Part shown: positions 23,101-35,020 of the stretch, in pieces
Position numbering within the stretch: the stretch's first letter is position 1
Layout of the letters: every line of letters begins with the position of its first letter
NCBI GenBank assembly: GCA_032622095.1
Contig: CP136065.1
Location: forward strand, 110,899,195-110,963,194
Origin: Siphonodentalium dalli
Taxonomy: Eukaryota; Mollusca; Scaphopoda; Gadilida; Siphonodentaliidae
DNA length: 64,000 nt
Direction: 5' to 3'
Notes under the pieces: generated by a model
Seen by the model: the letters and a program-made list of their open reading frames with translations, nothing else
Told to the model about the DNA's origin: nothing
The model's database searches: none
Program-made: the position numbers and the translations under genes

Positions 23101-23431
23101 ACAGGGCCGTTCTGTTGGGTAAAGGGTTAAAACAGAAATCACCGCGAAATCATTCGGAGCATATCAAAAATGTTCCAGGAAGTATAACTATATATTTCAC
23201 CACGATCTTACGATCGAAATAAACCACTTTATAATGGCTTTATAGACAAATAATAGCAAATCTTCAGTTATATCTGTATTTTATTCACAAAATAGCTATA
23301 TGTGTAGGCTTGAAATCGGAAATCAATTATGTTGCTAATCGTTATTGTAATTGTGGTTCGGAAAAAATAGCCCACATTTAATCAATGAAATATTTATATA
23401 AGACGAACACACCCTATCAGCTATTACTTAC

Positions 23432-23509
23432 ATCTAGTCGTTCTCCAATGACAGCTTCAATCCAATTCTTGGCGTCCGTCTCAAGGCCCACATCATATTT
23501 GTCGGCAAG
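23432..23509 (-). CDS. Transgelin, exon 2
   Basis: 78 bases (26 codons), phase 0 at both ends, acceptor TTTAAACAG and donor GTAAGT. It encodes LADKYDVGLETDAKNWIEAV followed by IGERLD. It matches the start of the CH domain of transgelins, where K(Y/F)D-x-E-x-E-x-x-A-x-x-WI-x-A-x-x-GE is conserved. Confidence 0.93.
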
Positions 23510-23670
23510 CTGTTTAAAATACAAGATAGGCCCATTTAAACGGACACATTCATTGACGAATATTGTTCATTTGAACCTACACATTATTTCTACGTTATTC
23601 GGATGGAGATATGGATAGTGATTGCGCAGAATATCGATCTACGTGATTCATATATTATAAAGTTATTATA

Positions 23671-23791
23671 CAATGTTGTGTACAGTATGTGTTTTTTTGT
23701 ACGAACCAATGTTGTTGTAAAAAGTCATATTGGACTCGACGCTGCCACAACCTGGACGATTACAAGAAATCACATACTGTACACAACATTG
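23671..23791. mobile_element. MITE, 121 bp, perfect 21-bp TIRs
   Basis: CAATGTTGTGTACAGTATGT at the left and its exact reverse complement at the right, each one base longer than shown. There is no coding content, and the target duplication is unclear. Confidence 0.65.
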
Positions 23792-24000
23792 GGGATTTTT
23801 ATTATCTATAATATCCTTTATTTGATCTTCAGAAAGCATTTGAACATTGGAACAGTGAAGTGAAAAAAAAACTCAATGCGAAAGAGAAACGTCTGCCTAA
23901 ATCCACAGGAACAATGCGCACGCATAACAATTTCACTCACTGATTAACTTGCCAATATATATAGTTACTGGGTTGTGATTATAATTAATTCGAGACGACA

Positions 24001-26550
24001 CCAGGGGTGCTATTCACCAAGCGAGACTATTTTATAAACCAGGTAGTTTAATTGGTAGCGGCTGAACGCCAAGGTATCTTTGCATTAGCGCAAACGACAC
24101 ACGCTGTCGATGGTGTGATTGATCCAATCTATCAGAGTTGTCACTTGCCAATTGACGCCGTCTCACGACTGATTCGTGAACACTGCCCACAATCGGCATG
24201 TATAGCGGTATAATGTTTGGGTATAATTGTGTGGAGACTCATGCTTGCGTTTATATATTTGCAGAATGAGTTTCATTGATATTATTGAGGTTTTTTAATT
24301 AGCATAGTCTGAAAACGAAGAACCAAGAAGATAACGTCTCAGAGATTTTTGTTTGTGTTTTGGTTCTGTTTGGATATTTCCCTGTCATTTCCAAAGAAAT
24401 TTGTTTCCATGCATCATTTTTCCGGCGCTGATGAATGGTGCCGGTTTCTTTGTTCCTTAATATTTTGATTCATCTCTCCACAATGTCCAAAAAAGTGTTA
24501 CGCTCATCTGCAGTTGGAGGGGGGGGGGGGGGGGGGGGGGGGGTCTGGAAAACAATTGCACATATAGGGCCCAAAAAGTTGTTTTCCGACCCCGAGGGAC
24601 CCACCACCCCATTTGTGCAAATTTGTTCCTCCAAATGTTAGGGACCCACCCCCTTTCTCATGTTTTTATCAAAATTTCAGAGTTTTTTTTAACCGTTCTT
24701 CAATAACTGTGTTAACTGCCTTTCAATCCCATTCCACTAGCCCTTTTTTGTGCAAACTGTGTAAAATTAAGACTCAAGCAATAACATCCTTAATCGGTAA
24801 AGCATAGGTCAGAAAAAAACGAAAAATAATCTGTATTCCCAGGTGTTTTCTGGTGTTTCAAGTATCTAACAACAATACTAAAGCATTGTGTATGTACACT
24901 GTATGTCACAAATTGCCCTAGACCATATTAAAGCCTTAATATGTCGAGCGTGTTTAGTCTGACAGAGAACATTGGCCAGTGTAAATAGTGGTAAACAGGT
25001 CAGGGGTTCTACAATTATTTATGCATGATCAACGAACTCTTTAGTCTTATCCACCGGGGTGGGTGAGGAGGGGAATTGTTTTGGTTAGGTATACACATAG
25101 ATCTATGGTTATTGTACCCCCGATATTAGTCGGCGGGTATACAGTTGACGTCTCGAGCCGTCCGTGCGTCCGTCCGTACACACATTTTGCATCATAACTC
25201 AAGAGTCGGTTGTCATATTTTGATGCTCTATGACATGTGACAGACCAGAAATGGGGAACGAATATGCATAATATCACGGATTGTGAGCACCAATGCATAC
25301 CAGAGTTATCCATGGGCTCTGTTTATGAAATTCAGTCCGTACAAAGTTTTTTGCAATATAAGTTGAAGTGTCGGTTGTCGAATTTTGAAGTGGTTTGGTA
25401 TGGTGATATACCTGAATGATAGGGGAAGGATGTATGCAGATATTACTGCATATCACATGTTTCGCCTGTCGATGCATACCAGAGCTACCAACCTGGTTCC
25501 ATCCGTAAACACATTTTGCATTATTATAACTCAACCACGTGTATGTATATATGTGCACTAGAGTCTGCAGTATAGTCTCAGTCAGATGCTATTCTTGATT
25601 TTAGTTTGAACTTTGAAGACATTGAAGAATGTCATTTCTCAATGCATCTGAATGCATCACATTATTTCAGTTCATCTATTTGTAAGCGATAACAGTATAC
25701 AATTAGTATTTTAGTTTAGTCTTGTTGAGCAGTATTTAAGCTTCAATATGAAGTTCGTAAATTCAAGGAGAATAGCGTCACCTTCACTTGGGATTGTCTG
25801 AACAGTAAACAGTAACGGTCATTCATCATAACCAATTCAGTTTGATTTGGTTGCAAATTAACATTATTTGCAATCATTCAAGATGAGAAATAACCAGAAG
25901 GAATGAATTTGATTGCACGCCAGAACGAGACAGTATTTCAGACATTAGAAATTTATGAGATACCCTTTTCAATTTCGTGTTATGCAACAATCGGGTTAAC
26001 GATATCTAGTCATCATTGAGTATTCACCATGTAGTATTTGTGATACAGTTTTTTTTTATTACTTTTATTCGGGTAATACAACTGGGTAATATATATATTT
26101 TTTTTTTACTCAATTACGGTTTTCCACTGTGAAGTGGAACTGGATCCTGTGAAATCCAGAATGTTGTTGAATCTGTTGAATGTTGAAAAAAAACCATTTT
26201 GGAAACAAATTACAAGCACGATTGTTTTGGCCTCTGGACCACCCACCCACCCCGGACCTATATACGGATTTTTATGTAGACCCCCCCCCCCCCCATGTCA
26301 TCGGTGGTATATTTTGCCCCCACGTCCTTTTCCTTGGTTGCTCATTGTTGAAATGAACCAAACGTGTACCGTTATGTTTATGTGACCGGTGGTCAATCTA
26401 TGATTGACGCCAATCACCTTGATTGGATAATCCTATACCGCGCGGCGATGTCTTCCCATCGATATGTCCACCGATAGCTTCGCATTGAGCGTCGCCTTGT
26501 AAAACTACCTGGACTATATTATAAACCCAGCCGGTGAATAGCACCCCTGG
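24001..26550. mobile_element. 2.55-kb TIR-bounded non-autonomous element
   Basis: The left end CCAGGGGTGCTATTCACC is matched inverted at the right end (GGTGAATAGCACCCCTGG). Further inward, CCAGGTAGTTT recurs inverted. The CAGGGG end suggests a hAT-type element, but no 8-bp duplication is clear. The interior has a run of about 25 G at 24519-24543, a C run at 26281-26294, and a diverged tandem repeat at 25140-25560. No transposase frame is seen. It may be a composite of several insertions. Confidence 0.5.
25140..25560. repeat. Diverged tandem repeat, period about 165-190 bp
   Basis: CCGTACACACATTTTGC recurs as CCGTACAAAGTTTTTTGC and CCGTAAACACATTTTGC at about 165-base intervals. GCATACCAGAG recurs at 25292 and 25481. 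A hairpin (CCCCGA, then TCGGCGGG) stands near 25120-25140 at its left side. Confidence 0.5.
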
Positions 26551-26575
26551 AGTCCCGATAACCTTTATAAGAGTC

Positions 26576-27176
26576 ATTCAAGAAATGACTGGCAGATCCA
26601 TTGGGTTAATTTGGGTCAATGCGTAATGACCGGCATAGTGTTTAATTACTATGCCGGTCATAACCCAATGAATGGAGCCGCCGTTAAAGTGTGTTATATA
26701 CCACTCGTGAGGTTAAAGTGCATGCATATGTAATCACTGATTGTCGGGCGCCGACCAGAGGTGATGTGACACACAGTGTCATACTTTTAGATTGAAACAT
26801 GATTTTATTTACACACATCCCGAAGGGATTCACACGAACTGTGTTAAATTACTCTGCCGATCATAACCCAATCGATCTGCAAGTCATTCCTTATAATCAT
26901 ATACCAGTACATTTTAATAGAACATTTATAATGTGAAAATATTTTCAAAACTACCGCAGCAATTGTAAGTAACAAATATTGTTCAAATTTCAACACAGGC
27001 ACACAATAACAACACGCAGCTTGAAGTGACGTACGTGGTTCATCGCTTTTTGTGAAGTGGACACCACGCACAGAGCGCGTGCACACGGTCGGCCTGGAGT
27101 GACGTAGTGCTCATCGCTTAATTATTCTGCCGGACACAACCGAATGACCCCAATGGAACTGTCAGTCATTTCTTAA
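26576..27176. mobile_element. Non-autonomous TIR element, about 0.6 kb
   Basis: TTCAAGAAATGACTGGCAG at the left and CTGTCAGTCATTTCTTAA at the right are inverted. Just inside, CATTGGGT and ACCCAATG-type motifs are repeated several times, including a near-perfect palindrome at 26603-26672 around ACCGGCATAGT. It shares sequence with 21838-22110. There is no coding content. Confidence 0.6.
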
Positions 27177-27632
27177 GAAACAGCAAATATCCAGCTGTTT
27201 TCAATCTTTCGCAGAAACATGTAACAAACGTTCTTTATGTTTAACATACCAGAAATTGATTAGACAAGTAACCTTTTTTGTTCCTTGTTGAAGAAAAATC
27301 TGGACCCGATTTCATGTTGACGAATGTTTTCTAAATCTATGACTTGAATAAGTCTGTGTATGTGCTTAAGTACGTGCGATAATAGTATTGGTTTAAACAA
27401 TATTTATTTCTTGCCAAATATAATATAATTTTTGAAGGTGACACAATTATGTTTATAGAGACCCGTAGGGATGAAGAGGATTTGACAATAAGATGCTTAT
27501 TATAGTGGGCAGTGGGCAGTGGAACGATGTTGAATAAGAGGAAGAGAAACAGAGTATGACGAGAAGATTAATGAACTGATGAATTATAGAAGCAAATTTG
27601 ATTTTTGAGACAATGCAATTTTTTTTAGATTT

Positions 27633-27708
27633 GGTGGGATACGAACCCCGGCCCGACGGCGAGCGCGCCTTGCGACTCAAAGTCCGACGTCAATACCACA
27701 CGGCCACC
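27633..27708 (-). ncRNA. tRNA-like sequence, probably the head of a SINE
   Basis: On the minus strand the sequence has an RNA polymerase III A-box-like TGGCCGTGTGG (27696-27706) and a B-box-like GGTTCGTATCC (27637-27647), with GGTGG and CCACC that could pair as an acceptor stem. The anticodon arm is imperfect (around GGACTTTGAGTC), so a working tRNA is unlikely. A T-run (TTTTTTTTAG on the plus strand) and AT-rich sequence follow. Best read as a tRNA-derived SINE. A decayed tRNA gene is the alternative. Confidence 0.5.
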
Positions 27709-28124
27709 GAAGCAACCCCAAAAAAGGAAGCCCGAATGGCCGCTGTATTCCGACGTCGTACTTAGGACACTATATTCACATTTTAAGGTCTCTCGGAGGC
27801 ATAACATATATAACATTGCTGCTATGCCGAACCTCATATATACATGATGAATTATAGTTTGGTGACAAAGAAGAAAAAAAACAAGTAACACATATATTTA
27901 CAGTGATCATTTATCTTATACATAACATATGAGTTTATTTTACATAAGAAATTTGAACTGTATATGCGTCGAGTTAAGTGACTAACTTGTCGGTACCTTT
28001 ATATGACTTGCTGCAGCATCGTAATGATGTAATTATTACCAACTTGTCAGTAATATAATTTGTTTTTCTCTGGTCATTATCAGAATCAAGCAGGTAATTG
28101 TGCATGAGTCAGAAACAAAAGCGA

Positions 28125-28300
28125 TTAACGAAATCGGTCGGTATTTAATATATAGTGTTGTGTTGCCTCATGTATAGCCCTATTAATTCTGTTTAGGACT
28201 AAGTTAGAACCCCTTAGTCGAATGTCAGATATCCACGGATTTTGGTCTAACACAGAGCATATTTCATTTCGTATTGTTGTGTATCTGGGACAATAAAGCT
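28125..28300 (-). pseudogene. LINE relic, C-terminal part
   Basis: The minus-strand frame reads QLYCPRYTTIRNEICSVL and later RINRAIHEATQHYIL. This resembles the C-terminal Cys/His region and terminal helix of many LINE reverse transcriptases (CPxYxxIRxxL ... a final helix before R). No reverse transcriptase core is next to it. It lies in transgelin intron 1. Pattern-based and tentative. Confidence 0.4.
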
Positions 28301-28408
28301 GTTTCAGCATTCTCGACTTCCCTACATGCGCATTTATCAGATTCAGTTAAGTGGTTGCGGCTGAGATCATCACTGAGGTTACTGTATCCCAGGCGAGTAT
28401 TGCCCTTA

Positions 28409-28453
28409 GGAAATGTTCAGATAATAACCGGACTTATTATCTGAACATTTTCC
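28409..28453. repeat. Hairpin repeat, second copy
   Basis: GGAAATGTTCAGATAATAA, a 6-base loop, then the inverted arm ending in ATTTTCC. The arms match the hairpin at 20554-20615. Confidence 0.65.
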
Positions 28454-28607
28454 ACAATGCATGTGATCATTCTGCTATTGTATTATCTGTTTCTTCCTGT
28501 CGTTTGTTTCTATTACCTCCCAAAATGAGTAATGGAGTATTCCAATGTATACTTTTACAACTGAATGGGAGAATCCATTTAGTACAGAAAGGGTTATTAA
28601 TACCCAC

Positions 28608-28675
28608 CTTTTTGTTGATTTCAGCCGTCAGCCCGTAACCTCGAGGTCGGTTTGCCATATCTGTTTAAAGAGACT
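28608..28675 (-). CDS. Transgelin, exon 1 (start codon and 5' UTR part)
   Basis: The minus-strand exon begins after acceptor TATTTTCAG at 28675, has 17 bases of 5' UTR, then ATG at 28658 and 17 codons (MANRPRGYGLTAEINKK) before donor GTGGGT. The start MANR-x-x-x-YGL matches transgelins directly, so this ATG is the start. The acceptor upstream means at least one more non-coding 5' exon exists, which I could not locate. Transgelin is an actin-bundling cytoskeletal protein of muscle and other contractile cells. The spliced product is about 192 residues, normal for the family. Confidence 0.92.
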
Positions 28676-28778
28676 CTGAAAATAAAGACAGAAAACTACC
28701 CTCAGATGAGCATGCATTCATACATACGATACTAATTAATGCCCAGTTATTTGAAGAACGCCGTGACGTCATCGCACG

Positions 28779-29400
28779 CGCCGAGGTCAAATCTGTTTTT
28801 ACGCTGTGTTACGGGACTTTCATTTGAGTTCGGTGCTTACAAATCGATTCGAAACAGCGCGAATAATAAAATGCCAGTCATAATAATGACACTGTGAGAA
28901 TCTGTCGTGTTTCCTCTTTCCAACGATATATAATGCGTATGTATCCGTTTTAGTTATCTGCCTCAATTATCAAGAAGAAGTGGTACTATTTTCCATCAGG
29001 ATAAAAACAATGCGTAACTTCTATGACGTCGTTAGAGGTCATAACGTTAGACCACGTTAACGCTTAACCGGCCGATGCATTTGACTGTTTCAGACGTCTT
29101 GGCGATATCTCGGGCACCGATGGTAATTTATCTTTACGTTGAAACTTGATAATTAATGAGCGTGTGTATATGAGGCGCGTTTATATACTTGAGTGGAAAT
29201 CAAATCGGGTTAAACTGGCGGATTTTTACGGACGAAATTTGATGCATAGGGTATCTCGGTATCCGCTGGGCCGATTTCCCGGTATCCGCTGGGCCGATTT
29301 CCACCATTTTTGGGGTGTTGGTGTTTGACCCCACCTGACCTTGACCTTCAAAATGATCAATTCAAGGTCAAAGCCCGGACGAAGTCGGGTCACCTTCTAG
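28779..29400 (+). mobile_element. Non-autonomous Helitron, family 2, copy F (5'-truncated)
   Basis: From GCCGAGGTCAAATCTG onward it is almost identical to 10431-10860 in Helitron D, then diverges near 29210 and regains the shared 3' end (CCCGGACGAAGTCGGG hairpin, TCACCTT, CTAG). CGGTATCCGCTGGGCCGATT is repeated twice near 29245-29300. The 5' end with TC and the TG-rich tract is missing. It lies about 100 bases upstream of the transgelin coding 5' exon. Confidence 0.8.
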
Positions 29401-29413
29401 TATATATATATAG

Positions 29414-29456
<43 letters not shown>
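29401..29456. repeat. TA dinucleotide repeat
   Basis: TATATATA, a GC interruption, then a long TA run directly after the CTAG of Helitron F, starting with T as expected. Confidence 0.9.
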
Positions 29457-29458
<2 letters not shown>

Positions 29459-31779
29459 TGTTGCTGAGAGATGAAACATGCAGAGCGATGCATGTAACGG
29501 CGAATACTGTCATTGGAAGCTCACACGACTCGCAAAAGTTCATTATCTGCATGGTACATTTAGATACACAGATAGACGAGGTTGGCGCAGGTTCGAAACC
29601 AGACATGAGCAAAAATCTGGACCGATTATCAACTTTGATCTGAGTTGAGGGACATCTCAGTGTGTTTGAAACAAAAGTGTGCCATTTCGAATGATACATG
29701 GCCATTGTGATAAGAAATAGGAATGTGTTCACGCTCATTGGATCAAACACATCGAAGTCCGTGCCTCAATAAGTGTAATATGTATTTTAGTGATAACCAT
29801 ATATGCCAATGTTTGCAAACTGATCAAAATAAATCGTCCGGCCGCGAAACTACTCATAAAGCTATTATCAAAATATTTTAAATAAATATATCTATATTCT
29901 TGAATGTCTCGTAGACACAACAAACAAACAATATCAAAATGACAATATGCGAACGTCAAACGTCGTAGTTAAATGAGCATGGCATACCAAATTATAGCAT
30001 GACTACATCACCGATTGAAAGCAAACGTGTCAAGGTAATGCGAAATAATACGTCTCTTTAATATGTATTAAGTGGAGACGCACGTTTTGCATAAATACAG
30101 CCAAAAATGGCAAGAATTTTTCTATGGATCTTTCTGGTAAAAACAAATCCTGAATTTCACATATCATCATCTTTATTGTATATATTACTGAACAATTATT
30201 AAGAGATAAAAACAATTATTAAGATAAAAACAACGAATTTGAATACATTTGAGAGGTTGAAAATATCCGTTTCTTTTTTTTATGCCCATTCGGTACTAAG
30301 AACTGCTAGAATAATTATTAATTTCACACAACACTAGTCACCAAATTGGCTTATTGTTTTGGCCCTATGAGAGGATGCTCATTTGTATCATAATGTTGAG
30401 TTAGATTTGTAATTGCATAACATAGCATCATACCCCCATATATTATAATGAAGAATAAAGCAGTCACAAATATTCCAGCCCAATGAAAACAAATGTTGAT
30501 ATGCAGTGTGGCCCACTCAAGCAGGGGGCAATCAACTTGAATTAAGCCACAGTTGTAAGAGATATGGTGGCAACTTTAACTTGGTTATGAACCATGACCC
30601 AGAACCCATCTCAGTCCAACGTTTCATTGCTCAACAAGCAGGACATGAGCATTATCACATATAGAAAAGTATTTATGGGTAGTTACCTTTCTAAATGAAA
30701 ATAATCATTAAATGTTATTAATCTCCAGATTAATCAAGAAAATTAAGTCTCCCCTCATGATCTTCAGATATGATATCATGGACATATGAACTGAACTTTT
30801 GAAAAAAATCTATTTTACATAAGTTCTTGGTACCAGACAACAGTTAAATTAAAAAACAATTCATGACATAAAAGAAAAGTCAATGAGGTTATAATATATA
30901 ATGGGTCGATGGTATTAAATATTCTGTCACAATAATTGCTTGTACCAAATTTCGCAAAGAAATTCCGGACAGATTTTGAAATACCAGGAAATTTTGGCAA
31001 AACATGCGTTGGACTGACCCTTAATGTTTTCTTGAGTACATATTATATTGTGGACTGTATGAAAACCGAACCCCGCGATGTTAAGTCTGGTGGCGCTTTC
31101 CGTTGCTATGGGAATTTAGGTTGTTTTCCAGTTGAGATCTCTCGTACACCTCAAATACATGCATACTCCATGTATAAATGTGCCTAATAGCCATATTCAT
31201 GTTTTTGCCACCAATACCTTTGTGAGTCGTCATAATATAAAAAAATAGTTACCTGAACACAGTAGGTGGTACACTCATGCAAACGACATATAGCATGCAA
31301 TTTCTAGAAACCTCACTGGATTATAGAAAATGTCCTTGTTTCAGGAAGTGAAATCCATTCGAACATGTACTCCCAATCGATTTTCCATACACATATCTTG
31401 CTCCCAATGGCAATCGAAACTACTTATAAATTTGAGCGCGACTTCATCAATAAATCGAATTGATTCCGTCTACGTAAACATACCGTTATCAGCTGCCAAG
31501 TAAAATGAGGATTCTTGGTAAACTCAAGTTTGGTTTAGTTTATTTGAACAGAGTTTCTCATCCTTTCCGACACTATATTCATAGCAAGCCGCTGTTTGTT
31601 TCGCTGGTCAGCGATGGATCAAAACAATCATATAATGTTAATTTCGCGAAGAAATTACTCCGCTGCATATGGAAATCAACTTACATCGGTAAGCCATTGC
31701 CAAACTTGCAGTGACACAAATTGGGCACCTTCGTTTTTTCAAAAAGTTTTCTAAATATCCACGCTTGTTGGGAAGAAGC
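29457..31779. other. No recognisable gene
   Basis: AT-rich sequence. A stretch near 31095-31130 (CYGNLGCF in translation) faintly recalls a lipase N-terminal exon, but no splice sites or further exons support it. Confidence 0.4.
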
Positions 31780-31884
31780 TTTGCCCATCACCGAACGGCT
31801 TCCCCATCACCGAATGGCTACCCCATACAGCTGCCCCATCACTGAACGGCTTCCCCACCATTGAGCGGCTTCCTCATCATTGAA
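31780..31884. repeat. Short minisatellite
   Basis: Five or six imperfect copies of CCCCATCACCGAACGGCTT of about 18-20 bases each, diverging toward the right (CCTCATCATTGAAC). Confidence 0.8.
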
Positions 31885-33465
31885 CAAAATTAACTTTACA
31901 ATGTACATTAGATATTGATTGAACAATTGAACAGTCAGTAGAAATTCAACCTATTAGTATATCTGCTATATATTATAAATTCAACGTATTAGTATATCTG
32001 ATATATTATCATTATTACTAATTCAGATAATATTTACAGATGAACATTTTGGCCAGAACTGGGTGTGATACGACCGCCGCCCCCTGTTGCCACATCCTGC
32101 AGTGTCTTCGTGAAATGCTTTAAAACACACACAAGGGTGTTGTTTGCGCACAAACCGAAAATAAACCCGGACGTTGCAAGACATTGTAAACGCCATGGAC
32201 CATTAAAAGGAACAGACGGATTTGAGCATTAATACGTGACAAAACATCGCCATAGAAATTTAGAAAATAGTATACAATCAATACACTTTGGTTGCCATGT
32301 GTTTACTTAGATAAACTGGCACGGTAAAACTAATTTACACATCAAATTTAATTACTATATTCACACAACAATTCAGAGCACCCACGTTTCTGGTTCACGT
32401 ACCTCTTACAGCTATTAAATATAAATATCACCGAGCCCAGCACATGAGTTATATCTGATGGATATTAATTGAATGACAAAAAGAATGCAGGCATAACTAA
32501 CTATATGGTAACAAATAGTATCTCGCTGGTGAATTGTGTATTAATGGGGCATCACATTTCGCCCTCGGCGTGCATACTCGGTTGTGGCGAAAGAGCAAGC
32601 TAGCACGGGAATGTCGTCCCTAAATGTCCCACGTCTCATAAAATGTACAGTTTCCATCCAGATTTCCTCAAATATTTGTTCAATACATGTAATAAATCCA
32701 TATAGCAACTCGAAACGCTGTGATGCTCATATGTCTAAAAGTGAATAATTTGTTTCCCTGACGATTGCAATGACATTAAACCCTCAATCAGTCAATCAAA
32801 ATTAAACTAAGTGTAACATCAATCCCAAAAGTACCTTGCCAAAACCTGCTACGATTGAGGGGGGGGGGGCTATCAAGCACATTATAATTAACAATAACAA
32901 TAGTAATTTCTTGGGCTGTATACATTCATATACACCGAAATGTATATTCTAGTTTTGACTGTATGAAACGGTCACCATTCATTATTTCATACGTGTAGGA
33001 GATGGCTTAAGATAAGCATTATGCTTACTGCCAAATCCTATTATAACCATCAATATCTCTCATCATCATACCGTGAATTTTGTACATTATATTGGTTAAA
33101 ATAAAATATGTTTAAACTAATCAATCAGTCAGTCGGTTTCAAAGTAGAGTTTCAAAGTAGATTTTTAAAATATATATAAATCATACAGGGCTGATTGTTT
33201 TTTTGTTTTTTTTGCAGCACTCATGGTACCCACCATGCACCCCCTTCGTGCAAAAATAAATATTTGTTTCCGCCCAGGTTTTTGGGACCCACCCAAACTC
33301 GCATTACAATTGACTTTACCAAGCTTTTCCAGACTGTTCTGCTATATTGTTCCGTTCTCTCACTCATTTAATCCATATCCACTACTCACTCTGATTTAAA
33401 AATCACCAGTAGGAAGTTCAAAGTTCAACTGGACAAAAACAATTACAGCAAATGTCCATACAGCT
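31885..33465. other. No recognisable gene
   Basis: AT-rich sequence with a run of G at 32859-32869. No protein motif or clear element ends. Confidence 0.4.
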
Positions 33466-33926
33466 CAGGGGGGGGGGGTGAAAAAAAAATCCGGGGTGGG
33501 TGGGTGATCAAAGCCACCAACAAGCAATTTTTTCCGCAACTAAAAAAAAAAATCCTGCTTGTTTTTCAGTGTTTTGGCAATGAGTTGGGCTTCAAAACCA
33601 CTTTGAATGAGAGAAATAATGTAATTCTAACTGTTAACTGACTGCAGGCAGTTATCGTGTTGTATTTTGTTGCAAATTTTGAAATCCAAGATGGCCGCTG
33701 ACAGCCATGTTTTTTTGGCCGATTGACCTCAAAACGACTCTTTCCTATTTACATGTCCATGTTAACATCTATGATAAATAGTATGCACAGAAATTCATAT
33801 ACAGCTGTTTACGGTGAATTTCCCCCCGCAAATCTCTGTTTTAGTGTTAAAATGGGGGGTGGGTGTCAAAAAATGGTCGGAAAAAACTGCCGAAATTTTT
33901 TTTCCGACCATACCCCCCCCCCCCTG
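33466..33926. mobile_element. hAT-like non-autonomous element with poly-G ends, 461 bp
   Basis: Starts CAGGGGGG and ends CCCCCCTG, and is flanked by the direct repeat TACAGCT at 33459-33465 and 33927-33933. The short CAGGG ends with a 7-8 bp duplication point to hAT. Inside are GGTGGGTG, poly-A runs and a near palindrome around TTTTTTCCGACCAT. The 83-codon frame across its right part is not a gene. Confidence 0.65.
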
Positions 33927-33933
33927 TACAGCT

Positions 33934-34889
33934 GGTCAAAAATTAATTTTATCCTACTAATTCAGCCTGATTGAATATAAACAAGTTTCTCACATGTTTA
34001 GGTATGCACACATTCATATACAGTACACGCCTAACTGTAATATATCTGAAGATACAAATATACCTGAATATACCGGAATATAACATCAATAAATGTGATG
34101 ACGGTTTGCAGAGATACCTAGTCAAATATTATTGTTGTTGAATGTTGTTCATCAGGTCCATCACATCAACTGAACGGTCTGAATGTCTCAATCGTGATAA
34201 ATATGCTCGAGCGACGCAATGAAACATAAACAACCCCGCATATATTTGCATATAAACGATTACGACAAAAATATATCACTCCGAAATTGGGTGACATAAA
34301 TTATACACATTAACCCTCTTGCTGCTAGTTAAATAATGACGTTGCTGATGATGCTTTATTGGCATAATTCACAGATAGTACAGACAAATAAGTATTTTCA
34401 AAAGAATATAAGAATATATATGCATTATATCCATATATCCGGTGCTGTGGAGGATATCTATATCCTGATAGGTGGTATATAATAATGAAAGCTTTGTGTT
34501 TTATTTGGCTCTGGGGTACGAATGTGTCTTGTACGAAAGTGCTAGCGCGACTTCTGAATAAGATGACTACATGAGTAATCGTTTACATATATATTTAACG
34601 GTAAATTGACGGTAATATAACATTAGTAATTTGAGTCTTTTTATGACAGATATATTTACCATAGTGTGTTCGTCAAGGCTAATCGGGAATTTAGGTGTGA
34701 CAATATTAAGATAATCAGACACATTCATAGATTTAGTTGATTGATGTGTTCGGCTCAGAACTGTGGCCCATTGTGGGTGGTGCATGACATGATTGCATGC
34801 TGGGGTTGTTTACAGTTGATTGATACGTGTAGCTGTCTTCAGGTTAAGTTATGGATTGGGAGGGGTCATTTGAATTTTACGACATCGGG
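33934..34889. other. No recognisable gene
   Basis: AT-rich, with short frames only. Confidence 0.4.
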
Positions 34890-35020
34890 GTCAATATATA
34901 TCGATCTTCCGCGATCAAGTGGGGAGCAGCTATGCCAGTGGTAAAAGGGTTCGGAAACACGCTGAGGCTAAAATTGCAAAAAATGCAAAATAAAACTGGC
35001 TATCTACGTAAATTAACGCA
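34890..35020 (+). pseudogene. LINE relic, reverse-transcriptase tail
   Basis: Translation pieces GFGNTLRLKLQKMQNKTGYL resemble the WGNT-x-x-x-x-L-x-x-LQ-x-x-QN-x-A motif downstream of the reverse transcriptase in CR1/Jockey-type LINEs. Frameshifted and isolated. Tentative. Confidence 0.4.

Larger units (their letters stand above)
21820..23431 (-). other. Transgelin intron 2
   Basis: Holds a partial TIR element (21838-22110), a hAT-like repeat segment (22330-22660) and a palindromic repeat cluster (22905-23100). The 151-codon plus-strand frame at 22066-22521 spans two of these repeats and is not a gene. Confidence 0.6.
23510..28607 (-). other. Transgelin intron 1 (5.1 kb)
   Basis: The longest intron. 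It contains a 121-bp MITE, a 2.55-kb TIR-bounded element with internal tandem repeats and homopolymer tracts, a 0.6-kb TIR element, a tRNA-derived SINE-like sequence, a LINE relic and a hairpin repeat, each listed separately. No enhancer-like conservation can be judged from one sequence. Confidence 0.6.

Noticed and set aside
31060-31186. Lipase-like exon (CYGNLGCF)
   Set aside because: Only eight residues fit, the sequence after them does not, and I see no matching splice sites or further exons.
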